Below are positions 56,791-64,000 of a stretch of 64,000 nt of DNA, one piece after another. Origin of the DNA: Krasilnikovia cinnamomea. GTDB taxonomy: Bacteria; Actinomycetota; Actinomycetes; Mycobacteriales; Micromonosporaceae. The stretch's first letter is position 1. Each line of letters starts with the position of its first letter. The notes under the pieces were generated by a model. The model was not told the DNA's origin. It did not search any database and saw only the letters and a program-made list of their open reading frames with translations. The stretch lies in NCBI RefSeq assembly GCF_004217545.1, contig NZ_SHKY01000001.1, positions 6,510,001-6,574,000 on the forward strand, given 5' to 3'. Both the position numbers and the translations under genes were made by a program.

Positions 56791-56820
56791 GAAGGTTAGA
56801 GAAGGTTAGGGAAGGTTAGC
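56791..56820. repeat. Three 10-bp direct repeats above the hydrolase promoter
   Basis: GAAGGTTAG(A/G/C) repeats three times with exact 10-bp phasing, ending 4 bp from the -35 box. A fourth, inverted copy of GGTTAGG overlaps the -10. Repeats on one helical face upstream of -35 are typical of activator binding. Confidence 0.85.
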
Positions 56821-56839
56821 GACCGCGACCGCGTACCGG

Positions 56840-57712
56840 TCAGACGAGGATGCCCAGCCGGCCCCTCAGGTAGCCCGGCGTGCCGTTGAGGACCGACGAT
56901 TCCAGGTCGAAGATCGGGACCGTGGCCTGCATGTCGTCGGGCAGGAGCTGCTCGATGAACGGCCGGCCGACCCACGGGTTGTACTGCGCCGACAGGCGCC
57001 GGTCCGTCGCGCCTGGCTCGGACCGGTTGTACTGCCACCCGGCGGACTGCTTGTTCCGGCGCGCCACCTCACCGAAGTACCAGACCGCGCCCTGCACGAA
57101 GTCGTGCAGGCGGGGATCGGTGAACGCCTGCCCCGTGGGCAGGCGGTGCCGCACGACGGTCTCCAGCACGTCCACCGAAGCGGGCGTGAAATCCCAGGCC
57201 GCCGCGTCGACGCCGGTGTCGGCGGCCCAGGCGGGAAAGGACTTCTCGCGTTCGGCCAGCCAGTCGCCGAGCCAGGGCAGGACGACCGGGCGGCGATCCT
57301 CGATCATGTCCGGCGTCGGTTCCTTCACCGGCGACCAGCCCGGGTGTGCCGCCTGGCGCGCCCGGACCGCGGCGGCCAGGGCCGCCCAGGTGGCGGCGAG
57401 GTCGTCGGCCCGGGAGACGAGATCCCCCGGCGCCACCGCCGGCAGCCCGAGCGCCTCGTCGGGCTGGACCACGGGCTGACCGTCCGCCCACGCCCAGCGG
57501 CCGCCACCCACCCGGAGCAGGGCCTCACCGGCGTACGCGGTCGCGGACTCGACCAGGCTGGCGCTCGGCCGCCGGTCCCGCAGGAGCTGCTCGAGGCGGG
57601 CCAGCGAATCCTCGCTGTAGTCGAGCGGGAAGCCCAGCGGCACCTCGAAGGCCTCCAGCCGGGCGAGCTGCGGCTGGATCGCCTCGCGCCATTGCTGAAG
57701 CGGGTCGGTCAT
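56840..57712 (-). CDS. Conserved protein of unknown function
   Basis: 290 residues from ATG 57712; no signal peptide or membrane segment. Sequence landmarks are FEVPLGFPLDYSEDSLARLE, YAGEALLRVGGGRWAWADG, WLAEREKSFPAWAADTGVDA and LLPDDMQATVPIFDLESS. The GRWAW segment and acidic, Trp-rich character resemble widespread actinobacterial proteins of unassigned function. It lies upstream of the alpha/beta hydrolase on the same strand with 89 bp between them, but the strong intervening promoter suggests separate control. Confidence 0.75.
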   Translation of the reverse strand: MTDPLQQWREAIQPQLARLEAFEVPLGFPLDYSEDSLARLEQLLRDRRPSASLVESATAYAGEALLRVGGGRWAWADGQPVVQPDEALGLPAVAPGDLVSRADDLAATWAALAAAVRARQAAHPGWSPVKEPTPDMIEDRRPVVLPWLGDWLAEREKSFPAWAADTGVDAAAWDFTPASVDVLETVVRHRLPTGQAFTDPRLHDFVQGAVWYFGEVARRNKQSAGWQYNRSEPGATDRRLSAQYNPWVGRPFIEQLLPDDMQATVPIFDLESSVLNGTPGYLRGRLGILV

Positions 57713-57898
57713 GGCGGGGAGCCTACCGGCCACCCGCCGACAGCACCGACCCGTTGTTGGCACATTTCGCCACTCACCTGCGGACGTACACAGTGGATTG
57801 TCCTATGTGCGGATTCCGGGGCCTCACGCATTGGTCAACTTCGCTAAAGTCCGCTCCGCGTTTCAGGCGATACGGACAACTATCAGGGGGCGTACGTC

Positions 57899-60106
57899 TT
57901 GAGGTTCCATCGACTCGCGCGCAGCGGGGCCATCGTCGCCGTCACGAGCCTGCTCGGGGCGCTGGTCGGGTTCACCCCGGTCACGGCGTACGCGGCACCG
58001 GTCGGCACGAAGTGCAAGGACGTGGCCGGGTATTCGATCACCAAGCGGCCGCCGGCCAAGAGTGACCTGCCCGGGCTCGGCGCCAGCCGCTCCACCGACG
58101 GGGCGAACGGCCGACCGTACCAGTACCACAACCCGGGGGAGAACGTCCGGGGCCACGCCGAGCCGACCGCACGCGACCTGGCGCCGTACGGCAACAGCAC
58201 CGCGGGCAAGGCGCCCGGCACGCTGCCGCACCTGTACTCGTCGTGGAACAGGTACCAGGCGAACAAGGCGGCCGAGCTGCGCAAGTGGCAGGAGAACCCG
58301 GTCGGCAAGAAGCCGAGCCCGGCCCTGCCGTGGGACAAGTGGCTGTCGCGCTACGTGCCCAACCAGGGCAACGACGCGCGCGGCAAGGCGTTCGAGAAGC
58401 TGCTGGTCGAGGAGATCGGCCTGGGCGGCGACGACTGGATCTGCCAGGGCGACCTGACCGCCAACGGCGAGACCCGGCGCTACGACGCGATCAACAGCAG
58501 GCACAAGGTCGCGTACGAGTTCAAGTCCGGGCGCACGATCGACGCCGCCCAGCTGGCCAAGGACGCGCAGATCGCGAAGAGTCAGGGCTATCGGGTGGTG
58601 TACGTCTTCGGTGACAAGCCCACCGCGGCGACCGTCCGGCGGCTGCAGGCCGCGGGCGTGGACCACCACATCATGAAGGCCACCCCGAACGCCGTGAACT
58701 CGGCGCGGCCCAACGCCGGCGCCAGCGCGCAGGTGATGAACCCGAAGGTGAACGTTCCGGCGCGGGGCGCCGCCAACGACATGTTCGCCGGCTCCGGGCG
58801 CACCCTGGACCAGGCCCGTGAGGCGGCCCGGGTCGACGACGACCTCGCCCGCCAGTCCGGTCGGCCGGACCAGCGGATGCGCCGCCCCGGCGGCATCGAC
58901 TTCTCCACGATGGAGCTGCGGTACGTCTCGGAGACCGACAACGGCCAGGGCCTGGGTTACGGCTTCGAGGCCGACGACGTGGCCGACGAGGACGTCGAGC
59001 CCGGCTTCGGCGGCCTGGAGCAGGCGCAGCTGGCGTCGGACTCGCTGTTCACCTGGCTGGCGCTGCAGCCCTCGGCGTTCTGGGTGAACCTCAACCCGGA
59101 CACCCCGGACCAGATCATGGACGACCGGTTCGCGAAGACCGACGCCGGCCGGGTGCTGCTCGACGCGGACCTCACCCTGAAGCGGTCGCACGCCAAACTG
59201 CTCAACCCGCAGACCCCGCTGGGCGACCGGCTGTGGGACGCGCTGCACTTCGACACCCCGACGCTCGTGCCGTGCCTGCCGCTGCGGATCTGGATCAGCG
59301 CGAAGCCGGCGTCGGTGCGCGACGAGGGCGGGCGGCTGTACATCCTCGACGCGCCGCTCAAGGTCAACGCCGAGTACATGGTGGTGAAGAACCAGCCCGA
59401 GAAATACAAGTGCCAGCAGAGCGAGGCGCAGGCCAAGGAGAACGTGGCGACCTACCAGCAGATCATCCTGCCCGAGCTGGAGAAGGTCGTGAACACCGAT
59501 CCGGCGTACGCGGACCTGCGCCGCGTCTACCTCAGCCGGGTGGCCGCCGAGTGGCTGCGCCAGCGCGCGGCGACCAGGAGCACCGCGTTCACGCCGATCA
59601 TCAACAGCAACGACACGAGCCGCTGGCCGGCCCGGGTGCGGTGGAACAAGCTCGACACCTACAACGCCTACCTGAAGTCGTTCAACGAGGGCGAGTTCGT
59701 CTACCACCGCGACGTGCCGGACGGCTCGGGGCAGACGATCTCGGTGCCCCTCGTGCTGGGCGGCGTCGACTTCGCGCAGGCGCCGAAGAAGCCGGTGAGC
59801 GCGACGACGTTCAAGAAGGAGCACCCCAAGCTGCCGGTGACGGTGGCCCGGTCGGTGCAGGCGCCGGTCAACTACGAGACCACGGCGAACCCGGACCTGA
59901 CCTGGATGGGCGGGGACGCCATGGTGCACCAGGCGCCCGCTGCGCCGGCGGAGGAGCCGGAGCCCCCGACGGGTGGTTCGGGCGGCGGCCTGCCGATCAC
60001 CGGCGCGTCGGTCGTCGGTGCGGTCGGTACCGGCCTCGCCCTGCTGGCCGGTGGCGTGACGCTGCTGGTGTGGCAGCGCAGGCGGCGGCGGATCTTCCGC
60101 GCCTGA
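57899..60106 (+). CDS. LPITG-anchored surface protein with PD-(D/E)XK-like nuclease motif
   Basis: 735 residues from TTG 57899 (GGGGG 8 nt upstream). A signal peptide ends near TAYAAP. Residues ~150-240 look like a restriction-endonuclease-type toxin domain: E166 in GKAFEKLL, D196 in RRYDAINSR, E207-F-K209 in AYEFKSG. Residues ~340-640 match a secreted actinobacterial region I recall but cannot name (SLFTWLALQPSAFWVNLNP, DAGRVLLDADLTLKR). The C-terminus is a sortase signal: LPITG (698-702), membrane helix, RRRRR tail. The protein is thus wall-linked. A nuclease or effector role is inference; no immunity or sortase gene is nearby. Confidence 0.78.
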   Translation: MRFHRLARSGAIVAVTSLLGALVGFTPVTAYAAPVGTKCKDVAGYSITKRPPAKSDLPGLGASRSTDGANGRPYQYHNPGENVRGHAEPTARDLAPYGNSTAGKAPGTLPHLYSSWNRYQANKAAELRKWQENPVGKKPSPALPWDKWLSRYVPNQGNDARGKAFEKLLVEEIGLGGDDWICQGDLTANGETRRYDAINSRHKVAYEFKSGRTIDAAQLAKDAQIAKSQGYRVVYVFGDKPTAATVRRLQAAGVDHHIMKATPNAVNSARPNAGASAQVMNPKVNVPARGAANDMFAGSGRTLDQAREAARVDDDLARQSGRPDQRMRRPGGIDFSTMELRYVSETDNGQGLGYGFEADDVADEDVEPGFGGLEQAQLASDSLFTWLALQPSAFWVNLNPDTPDQIMDDRFAKTDAGRVLLDADLTLKRSHAKLLNPQTPLGDRLWDALHFDTPTLVPCLPLRIWISAKPASVRDEGGRLYILDAPLKVNAEYMVVKNQPEKYKCQQSEAQAKENVATYQQIILPELEKVVNTDPAYADLRRVYLSRVAAEWLRQRAATRSTAFTPIINSNDTSRWPARVRWNKLDTYNAYLKSFNEGEFVYHRDVPDGSGQTISVPLVLGGVDFAQAPKKPVSATTFKKEHPKLPVTVARSVQAPVNYETTANPDLTWMGGDAMVHQAPAAPAEEPEPPTGGSGGGLPITGASVVGAVGTGLALLAGGVTLLVWQRRRRRIFRA

Positions 60107-60120
60107 CCGGCGACGTGACC

Positions 60121-60160
60121 CGGACGGTCCGGCCCCATGGCGGTGGGGCCGGACCGTTCG
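60121..60160. terminator. Hairpin terminator after the LPITG protein gene
   Basis: A 14-bp perfect stem (ACGGTCCGGCCCCA / TGGGGCCGGACCGT, 60124-60157), extendable to 17 bp with one G-U pair, with loop TGGCGG. It starts 15 bp after the stop. Confidence 0.8.
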
Positions 60161-60292
60161 TCGGCGCCGCGACCAGGGACTTCGTCGGCCGCACCCGGTG
60201 CCGTACGCGCGGCCGGTCGACGCGCGGGCGCGACCCGGAAGGGCAGCCGGCCCTGATCCGTTCGTCCGGTGGCGAGGCGCGCTCGCATCCCC

Positions 60293-60311
60293 TAAGGTGA
60301 GGCTCGCCTTA
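60293..60311. promoter_or_regulatory. IdeR/DmdR-type iron box
   Basis: TAAGGTGAGGCTCGCCTTA is a 19-bp near-palindrome closely matching the DtxR-family consensus TTAGGTTAGGCTAACCTAA. It is centred 40 bp upstream of the bfd ATG. With iron, IdeR/DmdR repressors bind such sites and block transcription, so bfd would be induced in iron starvation. Confidence 0.8.
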
Positions 60312-60341
60312 CTGGTTCGGGGGAGACGGGGCCGCCGCGAC

Positions 60342-60524
60342 ATGTACGTGTGTATCTGCGCTCGGGTACGCGAGTGTGAGCTGCGTGCGGTGATCCGGTG
60401 CGGCGCGCGCGACGAGGAGGAGGTCGGCGACGCCTGCGGCGCCGGCACCGGCTGTGGCAGCTGCCTCGACCGCATCGACGACCTCATCGCCGAGGAGACG
60501 GGCACGGACACGCTGGCGGCGTGA
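60342..60524 (+). CDS. bfd: Bacterioferritin-associated ferredoxin
   Basis: 60 residues. The four iron-sulfur cysteines of Bfd are visible: MYVCICARV (C4, C6) and the later GCGSC pair (C38, C41); one extra Cys precedes them. Bfd carries a 2Fe-2S cluster and delivers electrons to bacterioferritin to release stored Fe3+ as Fe2+. An iron box controls it and bacterioferritin lies 37 bp downstream. The ribosome site before ATG 60342 is distant (GGGAGA). Confidence 0.9.
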   Translation: MYVCICARVRECELRAVIRCGARDEEEVGDACGAGTGCGSCLDRIDDLIAEETGTDTLAA

Positions 60525-60561
60525 TGCCCCAATTTGGGTGACTATCGGTACAGTCGCGTTC

Positions 60562-61044
60562 ATGCAGGGGGACGAACGCGTCATCGAGTTCTTGAACGAA
60601 CAGCTCACGGCGGAGCTGACCGCGATCAACCAGTACTTTCTGCACGGCAAGATGCAGGACAACTGGGGCTACACCAAGCTGGCGGCGCACACCCGAGCCG
60701 AGTCGATCGACGAGATGCGCCATGCCGAGGTGCTGACCGACCGCATCCTGTTCCTCGACGGCCTGCCGAACTACCAGCGCCTGTTCCCGCTGCGCATCGG
60801 TGAGAACGTCCGCGAGCAGTTCCAGTCGGACATGGTGATCGAGGTGGAGGCCGTGGACCGGCTCCGGCGCGGCATCGAGTACATGCGCGGGGTCGGTGAC
60901 GTCACCTCGGCCAAGCTGTTCGAGGACATCCTCGCCGACGAGGAACACCACATCGACTACCTGGAAACGCAGCTGAAGCTGATCGAGACCCTGGGCGAGT
61001 CGCTGTACCTGCAGAACCTCGTCGAACACCCGAGCGCGGAGTAG
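60562..61044 (+). CDS. bfr: Bacterioferritin
   Basis: 160 residues from ATG 60562. Ferroxidase-centre ligands sit in LTAELTAINQYFLHGKM (E18), the central EMRHAEVL (E51, H54) and the late ILADEEHHIDYLE (E127, H130); M52 is the haem-binding Met. The length and motifs match a functional 24-mer iron-storage protein. No ribosome site is seen; TACAGT ends 7 nt before the ATG, so a leaderless transcript is possible. It forms a release/storage pair with bfd directly upstream. Confidence 0.93.
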   Translation: MQGDERVIEFLNEQLTAELTAINQYFLHGKMQDNWGYTKLAAHTRAESIDEMRHAEVLTDRILFLDGLPNYQRLFPLRIGENVREQFQSDMVIEVEAVDRLRRGIEYMRGVGDVTSAKLFEDILADEEHHIDYLETQLKLIETLGESLYLQNLVEHPSAE

Positions 61045-61063
61045 CCGGCCACGACCCGGCCGT

Positions 61064-61900
61064 TCACCCGGCGGACGCGGGCGCGGGGCGGCGGCGCGGG
61101 ACGATCATGGGGGTGCCGGTCTCCGGGTCGGGGATGACCCGGCACGGCAGGCCGAACAGCTCCTCGACCAGCTCGGCGGTGACGATCTCCTGCGGCGGCC
61201 CGCTCGCCGCCACCGTGCCGCCGGGGGACAGCGCGACGAGGTGGGTCGCGTACCGGCAGGCCTGGTTGAGGTCGTGCAGCACGGCCACCAGCGTGCGGCC
61301 CTGCCGGTGCAGGTCCGCGCACAGGTCGAGCAGGTCGAACTGGTGACCGATGTCCAGGAACGTCGTCGGCTCGTCGAGCAGCAGGATGTTCGTCCGCTGC
61401 GCCAGCACCATGGCCAGCCAGACCCGCTGCCGCTGCCCCCCGGACAGCTCGTCGACAAAGCGGTCCGCGAGCGCGGCGACGCCGGTACGGTCCATCGCGT
61501 CGCGCACCGCCTCCGCGTCGTCGCTGCTCCACTGCCGCAGCAGCGACTGGTGCGGATACCGCCCGCGGGCGACCAGGTCCGCCACGGTGATGCCGGCCGG
61601 CGCGGTCGCGGACTGGGCCAGCAGCCCCAGCTTGCGGGCGATCTCCTTCGACCGGTACCCGGCGATCGCCCGGCCGTCCAGCACGATCTGCCCGGTGCTC
61701 GGCGACAGGATCCGGGCGAGCGCCTTGAGCAGTGTGGACTTGCCGCAGGCGTTCGGGCCGACGATCACCGTGAAGCCGTCGTCGGGAATGTCGAGGGACA
61801 GGCCGGTCACCACCGGCTGCCCCGGATACCCGAGCGTGACGCCCTGGGCGGACAGCCGCGACGTCGTGACGGCGGGGCGGGTGTCGCTGGTGGCGGTCAT
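61064..61900 (-). CDS. Ferric-siderophore ABC transporter ATP-binding protein
   Basis: 278 residues; ATG 61900 follows GGAG. Walker A GPNACGKSTLLKAL, signature LSGGQRQRVWLAMVLAQ and Walker B ILLLDEPTTFLDIGHQ are the FecE/FepC subgroup forms. It powers import through the two permeases encoded upstream on the same strand (17-bp gap). It converges with bacterioferritin, so uptake and storage genes lie side by side. The siderophore type cannot be told from the ATPase. Confidence 0.93.
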   Translation of the reverse strand: MTATSDTRPAVTTSRLSAQGVTLGYPGQPVVTGLSLDIPDDGFTVIVGPNACGKSTLLKALARILSPSTGQIVLDGRAIAGYRSKEIARKLGLLAQSATAPAGITVADLVARGRYPHQSLLRQWSSDDAEAVRDAMDRTGVAALADRFVDELSGGQRQRVWLAMVLAQRTNILLLDEPTTFLDIGHQFDLLDLCADLHRQGRTLVAVLHDLNQACRYATHLVALSPGGTVAASGPPQEIVTAELVEELFGLPCRVIPDPETGTPMIVPRRRPAPASAG

Positions 61901-61917
61901 CTGCGCTCCGATGCTCG

Positions 61918-62955
61918 TCAGGCCCGACGCCAGCCGGCGGCGAGCAACCAGATCAGGTAGAGGCCGCCGAGCCCGGCGGTGACGATGCCCACCGGCAGCG
62001 GGGTGGGCGCGAACAACCGCTGGGCCAGCAGGTCACTCGCCGCCAGCAGCAGCGCGCCGGTCAGCCCGGCCGCGAGCAGCGCCGGCCGGGACTGCCCGGC
62101 CAGCCTGCGGGCGACCTGCGGGGCGGCGAGCGCCACGAACGCCACGGGTCCGGCGGAGGCGGTCGCCACGGCGGCCAGGGCGACGGCGATCGCCAGCAGG
62201 ATCCGCCGGCTGCGCTCCGCCGGAACCCCCAGGGCGCCGGCGGTGGCGTCCCCGAACTCCAGCACCGTGAGCCGCCGCCCGACGGCGAGCGCGAGCGGGA
62301 CGAGTACGGCCAGGGCCAGCCCGACCGGGCGTACGTGTTCCCAGCCGCGATTGTTCAGGCCGCCGACCAGCCAGGACTGGGCGGCGATCGCGTCGTGCAG
62401 CGGCGCCTTACTGATCAGGAACGTGTTGACCGAGGTCAGGGCGGCGGTGGTGCCGATGCCGACGAGGATGAGGCGGGCGCCGGTGTGGCCGTGCCGGTAG
62501 GCCATCGCGTACACGGCGAGGGCGGTGACGCAGCCGCCGACGAGGGCGCCCGCGCCGACGACGACGATGCTGCTCGCGCCGAGGACGAACGCCACGATCG
62601 CACCGCTGGCCGCGCCGCTGGTGAAGCCGATGATGTCGGGACTGGCCAGGGGATTGCGCGCCATGCCCTGCAGCAGGGCGCCGCTGACCCCGAGGGCGGC
62701 GCCGACCAGCGCGCCGGTCAGCAGGCGCGGCAGCCGCAGGGTCAGGACGACGAACCGGCTCCCGCCGTCGCCACCGCCCAGCAGCGTCGCCCAGACCTCC
62801 GTGCCGGTGAGCGGAAAGTCGCCGGTCATCAGCGTGACGGTGCCGACCACGGCCAGGGCGGCGACCAGCGCGGACGCGACCAGCGCGGGGCGCAGGTGCA
62901 GGCGTACGGACAGCGGCCCGATGGTCCACGGGCGGCCCGTGCCCGTGGCGGTCAC
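61918..62955 (-). CDS. Ferric-siderophore ABC transporter permease (FecD-like)
   Basis: 345 residues from GTG 62955, overlapping the upstream permease stop (GTGA). About ten membrane helices with the FecCD motifs LRLPRLLTGALVGAALGVSG, ARNPLASPDIIGFTSGAASG, AQSWLVGGLNNRGWEHV and GPVAFVALAAPQVARRL (the ATPase-contact EAA-like loop). It forms the channel with the neighbouring FecC-like protein. Confidence 0.93.
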   Translation of the reverse strand: MTATGTGRPWTIGPLSVRLHLRPALVASALVAALAVVGTVTLMTGDFPLTGTEVWATLLGGGDGGSRFVVLTLRLPRLLTGALVGAALGVSGALLQGMARNPLASPDIIGFTSGAASGAIVAFVLGASSIVVVGAGALVGGCVTALAVYAMAYRHGHTGARLILVGIGTTAALTSVNTFLISKAPLHDAIAAQSWLVGGLNNRGWEHVRPVGLALAVLVPLALAVGRRLTVLEFGDATAGALGVPAERSRRILLAIAVALAAVATASAGPVAFVALAAPQVARRLAGQSRPALLAAGLTGALLLAASDLLAQRLFAPTPLPVGIVTAGLGGLYLIWLLAAGWRRA

Positions 62956-63947
62956 AGCGCGACCAGCCGGCGCCGGCGGCACAGCACCACGAACACCGGC
63001 GCCCCGATGACCGCGGTGACCACGCCGACGGACAGCTCCTGCGGTGCGAGCACCAGGCGGCCGACGATGTCGGCCACCAGCAGCAGGCTCGGCGTGATCA
63101 GGGCGGCCAGCGGCAGCGCCCAGCGCAGGTCCGGCCCGACCAGCAGGCGGGTGCTGTGCGCGGTGACCAGGCCGAGGAAGCCGATCGGCCCGGCCGCCGC
63201 GGTCGCGGCGCCGCACAGCGCGGTGACGGCCAGCCCGCCGAGCAGCCGCGTGGTGGTGAGGTTGACGCCCAGTGCCCGGGCGGAGTCCTCGCCGAGCGCC
63301 AGCGCGTTGAGCGGACGGGCCAGCAGCAGCGCCACGACCGCGCCGACCGCCACCAGGCCGCCGATCTGGGCGGCGACGGTCAGGGGCCGCCCGGCCAGCG
63401 AGCCGACGTCCCAGAACCGGAAGTCGCGGAACGCGTCCGGCCGTTGCAGCAGGATCGCGGAGGTGACCGCGACGAGCACGGCGCTGACCGCGGCCCCCGC
63501 CAGCACCATCCGGTCGCCCGCGCCGGTGCGCCCGGCGACGAGGTACACGAGCACGGCGGCGGCGCCGGCCCCGGCGAGCGCGAACCAGACGTAGCCGGTC
63601 AGGGCGCTGACGCCGCCGAAGGCGATCGCGACGACGACCGCGGTCGACGCGCCCATCGTCACGCCGAGCAGCCCGGGGTCGGCGAGCGGGTTGCGGGTCA
63701 GGGCCTGCATGACCGTCCCGGACAGGCCGAGCGCGACCCCGACGACCAGGGCCAGCACCGTACGGGGCAGCCGCAGCTCGGTGATGATCGACGAGGCCGG
63801 GGTGTGCGCACCGGTCAGCGCCGCCCAGATGTCGTGCGGCGCCAGCGCGCGGGCGCCCAGCGCGAGGCTCAGGCCGACGCACCCGAGCAGCACGAACGTG
63901 GCCAGCAGAAGCCACCGCCCAGGGTGGCGGTGCGGGGGTGGGGACAC
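62952..63947 (-). CDS. Ferric-siderophore ABC transporter permease (FecC-like)
   Basis: 331 residues from GTG 63947, with AGGAG 6-7 nt upstream; ATG 63995 is possible but would add a polar lead. Family motifs: LRLPRTVLALVVGVALGLSG, TRNPLADPGLLGVTMGAS, RFWDVGSLAGRPLTV and GPIGFLGLVTAHSTRLL. First of the three transporter genes within the window. The substrate-binding lipoprotein gene, and perhaps another iron box, should lie beyond the right edge. Confidence 0.92.
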   Translation of the reverse strand: MSPPPHRHPGRWLLLATFVLLGCVGLSLALGARALAPHDIWAALTGAHTPASSIITELRLPRTVLALVVGVALGLSGTVMQALTRNPLADPGLLGVTMGASTAVVVAIAFGGVSALTGYVWFALAGAGAAAVLVYLVAGRTGAGDRMVLAGAAVSAVLVAVTSAILLQRPDAFRDFRFWDVGSLAGRPLTVAAQIGGLVAVGAVVALLLARPLNALALGEDSARALGVNLTTTRLLGGLAVTALCGAATAAAGPIGFLGLVTAHSTRLLVGPDLRWALPLAALITPSLLLVADIVGRLVLAPQELSVGVVTAVIGAPVFVVLCRRRRLVAL

Positions 63948-64000
63948 GCGCGCTCCTTCGACGGTGACCCGGGCCCGTGGCCACACCGCCGCCATCGTAC

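Noticed and set aside
56791-56820. Classical IdeR iron box upstream of the alpha/beta hydrolase
   Set aside because: The half-sites are direct and 10-bp phased rather than the inverted 19-bp arrangement; kept only as an unassigned repeat.

Overview
This is a 64 kb piece of a very GC-rich actinobacterial chromosome. GTG and TTG starts are frequent, four-base ATGA/GTGA gene overlaps are common, and many genes encode secreted or lipid-anchored proteins. The gene content (GH26-like and GH16 hydrolases, SigE-family sigma factor, IniB-like protein, actinomycete-type gas vesicle genes, LPxTG substrate, IdeR/DmdR-type iron box) fits a soil actinomycete. Micromonosporaceae (Actinoplanes-like) is my best guess, but that is inference. 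I saw no tRNA, rRNA, CRISPR array, insertion sequence or prophage.

Layout. 0-1.3 kb: end of a molybdate ABC transporter (modB fragment, modC). 1.3-5.2 kb: two tandem paralogous AraC regulators, a STAS + HATPase switch protein and a secreted alpha-carbonic anhydrase. 5.7-10.9 kb: a secreted GH26-like hydrolase, a His-rich membrane protein behind a CsoR-type copper operator, two further His/Met-rich secreted or membrane proteins, a phosphoesterase lipoprotein, a decayed GH26 copy and a secreted HNH-type nuclease. 10.9-20 kb: a TrmB/LuxR regulator divergent from a 1296-residue subtilase, a lamin-tail protein, two regulators and a Tat-exported PHP phosphoesterase. 20-24 kb: etfB-etfA-etfD, the electron route from acyl-CoA dehydrogenases to the membrane. 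24-33 kb: a SigE-family sigma factor with a membrane partner, an unusual single-chain acyl-CoA carboxylase (1826 aa) and a TPR-GGDEF protein.

33-44 kb is an island related to mycobacterial iniBAC. It holds two dynamin-like GTPases, an IniB-like repeat protein, a large LuxR regulator, a transmembrane Hsp70-like fusion and a His/Asp-rich acidic protein. A 15-base sequence is shared by the upstream regions of the IniB-like gene and the acidic-protein gene, and a hemerythrin gene remnant lies inside. This island is the most likely place for a little-described multi-component system. 

44-47.4 kb: an MFS exporter, its probable TetR regulator and an F420-type oxidoreductase around a clear operator. 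47.4-52.3 kb: a tightly coupled polysaccharide operon (GT2 synthase, a 39-aa membrane protein, acyltransferase-SGNH, GH16 lipoprotein). 52.4-55.9 kb: a compact gas vesicle operon, gvpA-F-G-J-L-S-K, every gene overlapping the next. 55.9-57.7 kb: an alpha/beta hydrolase with a striking phased-repeat promoter and an unknown protein. 57.9-60.1 kb: an LPITG-anchored surface protein with a PD-(D/E)XK-like nuclease motif. 60.3-64 kb: an iron block (iron box, bfd, bacterioferritin, and a FecCDE-type ferric-siderophore importer running off the right edge).
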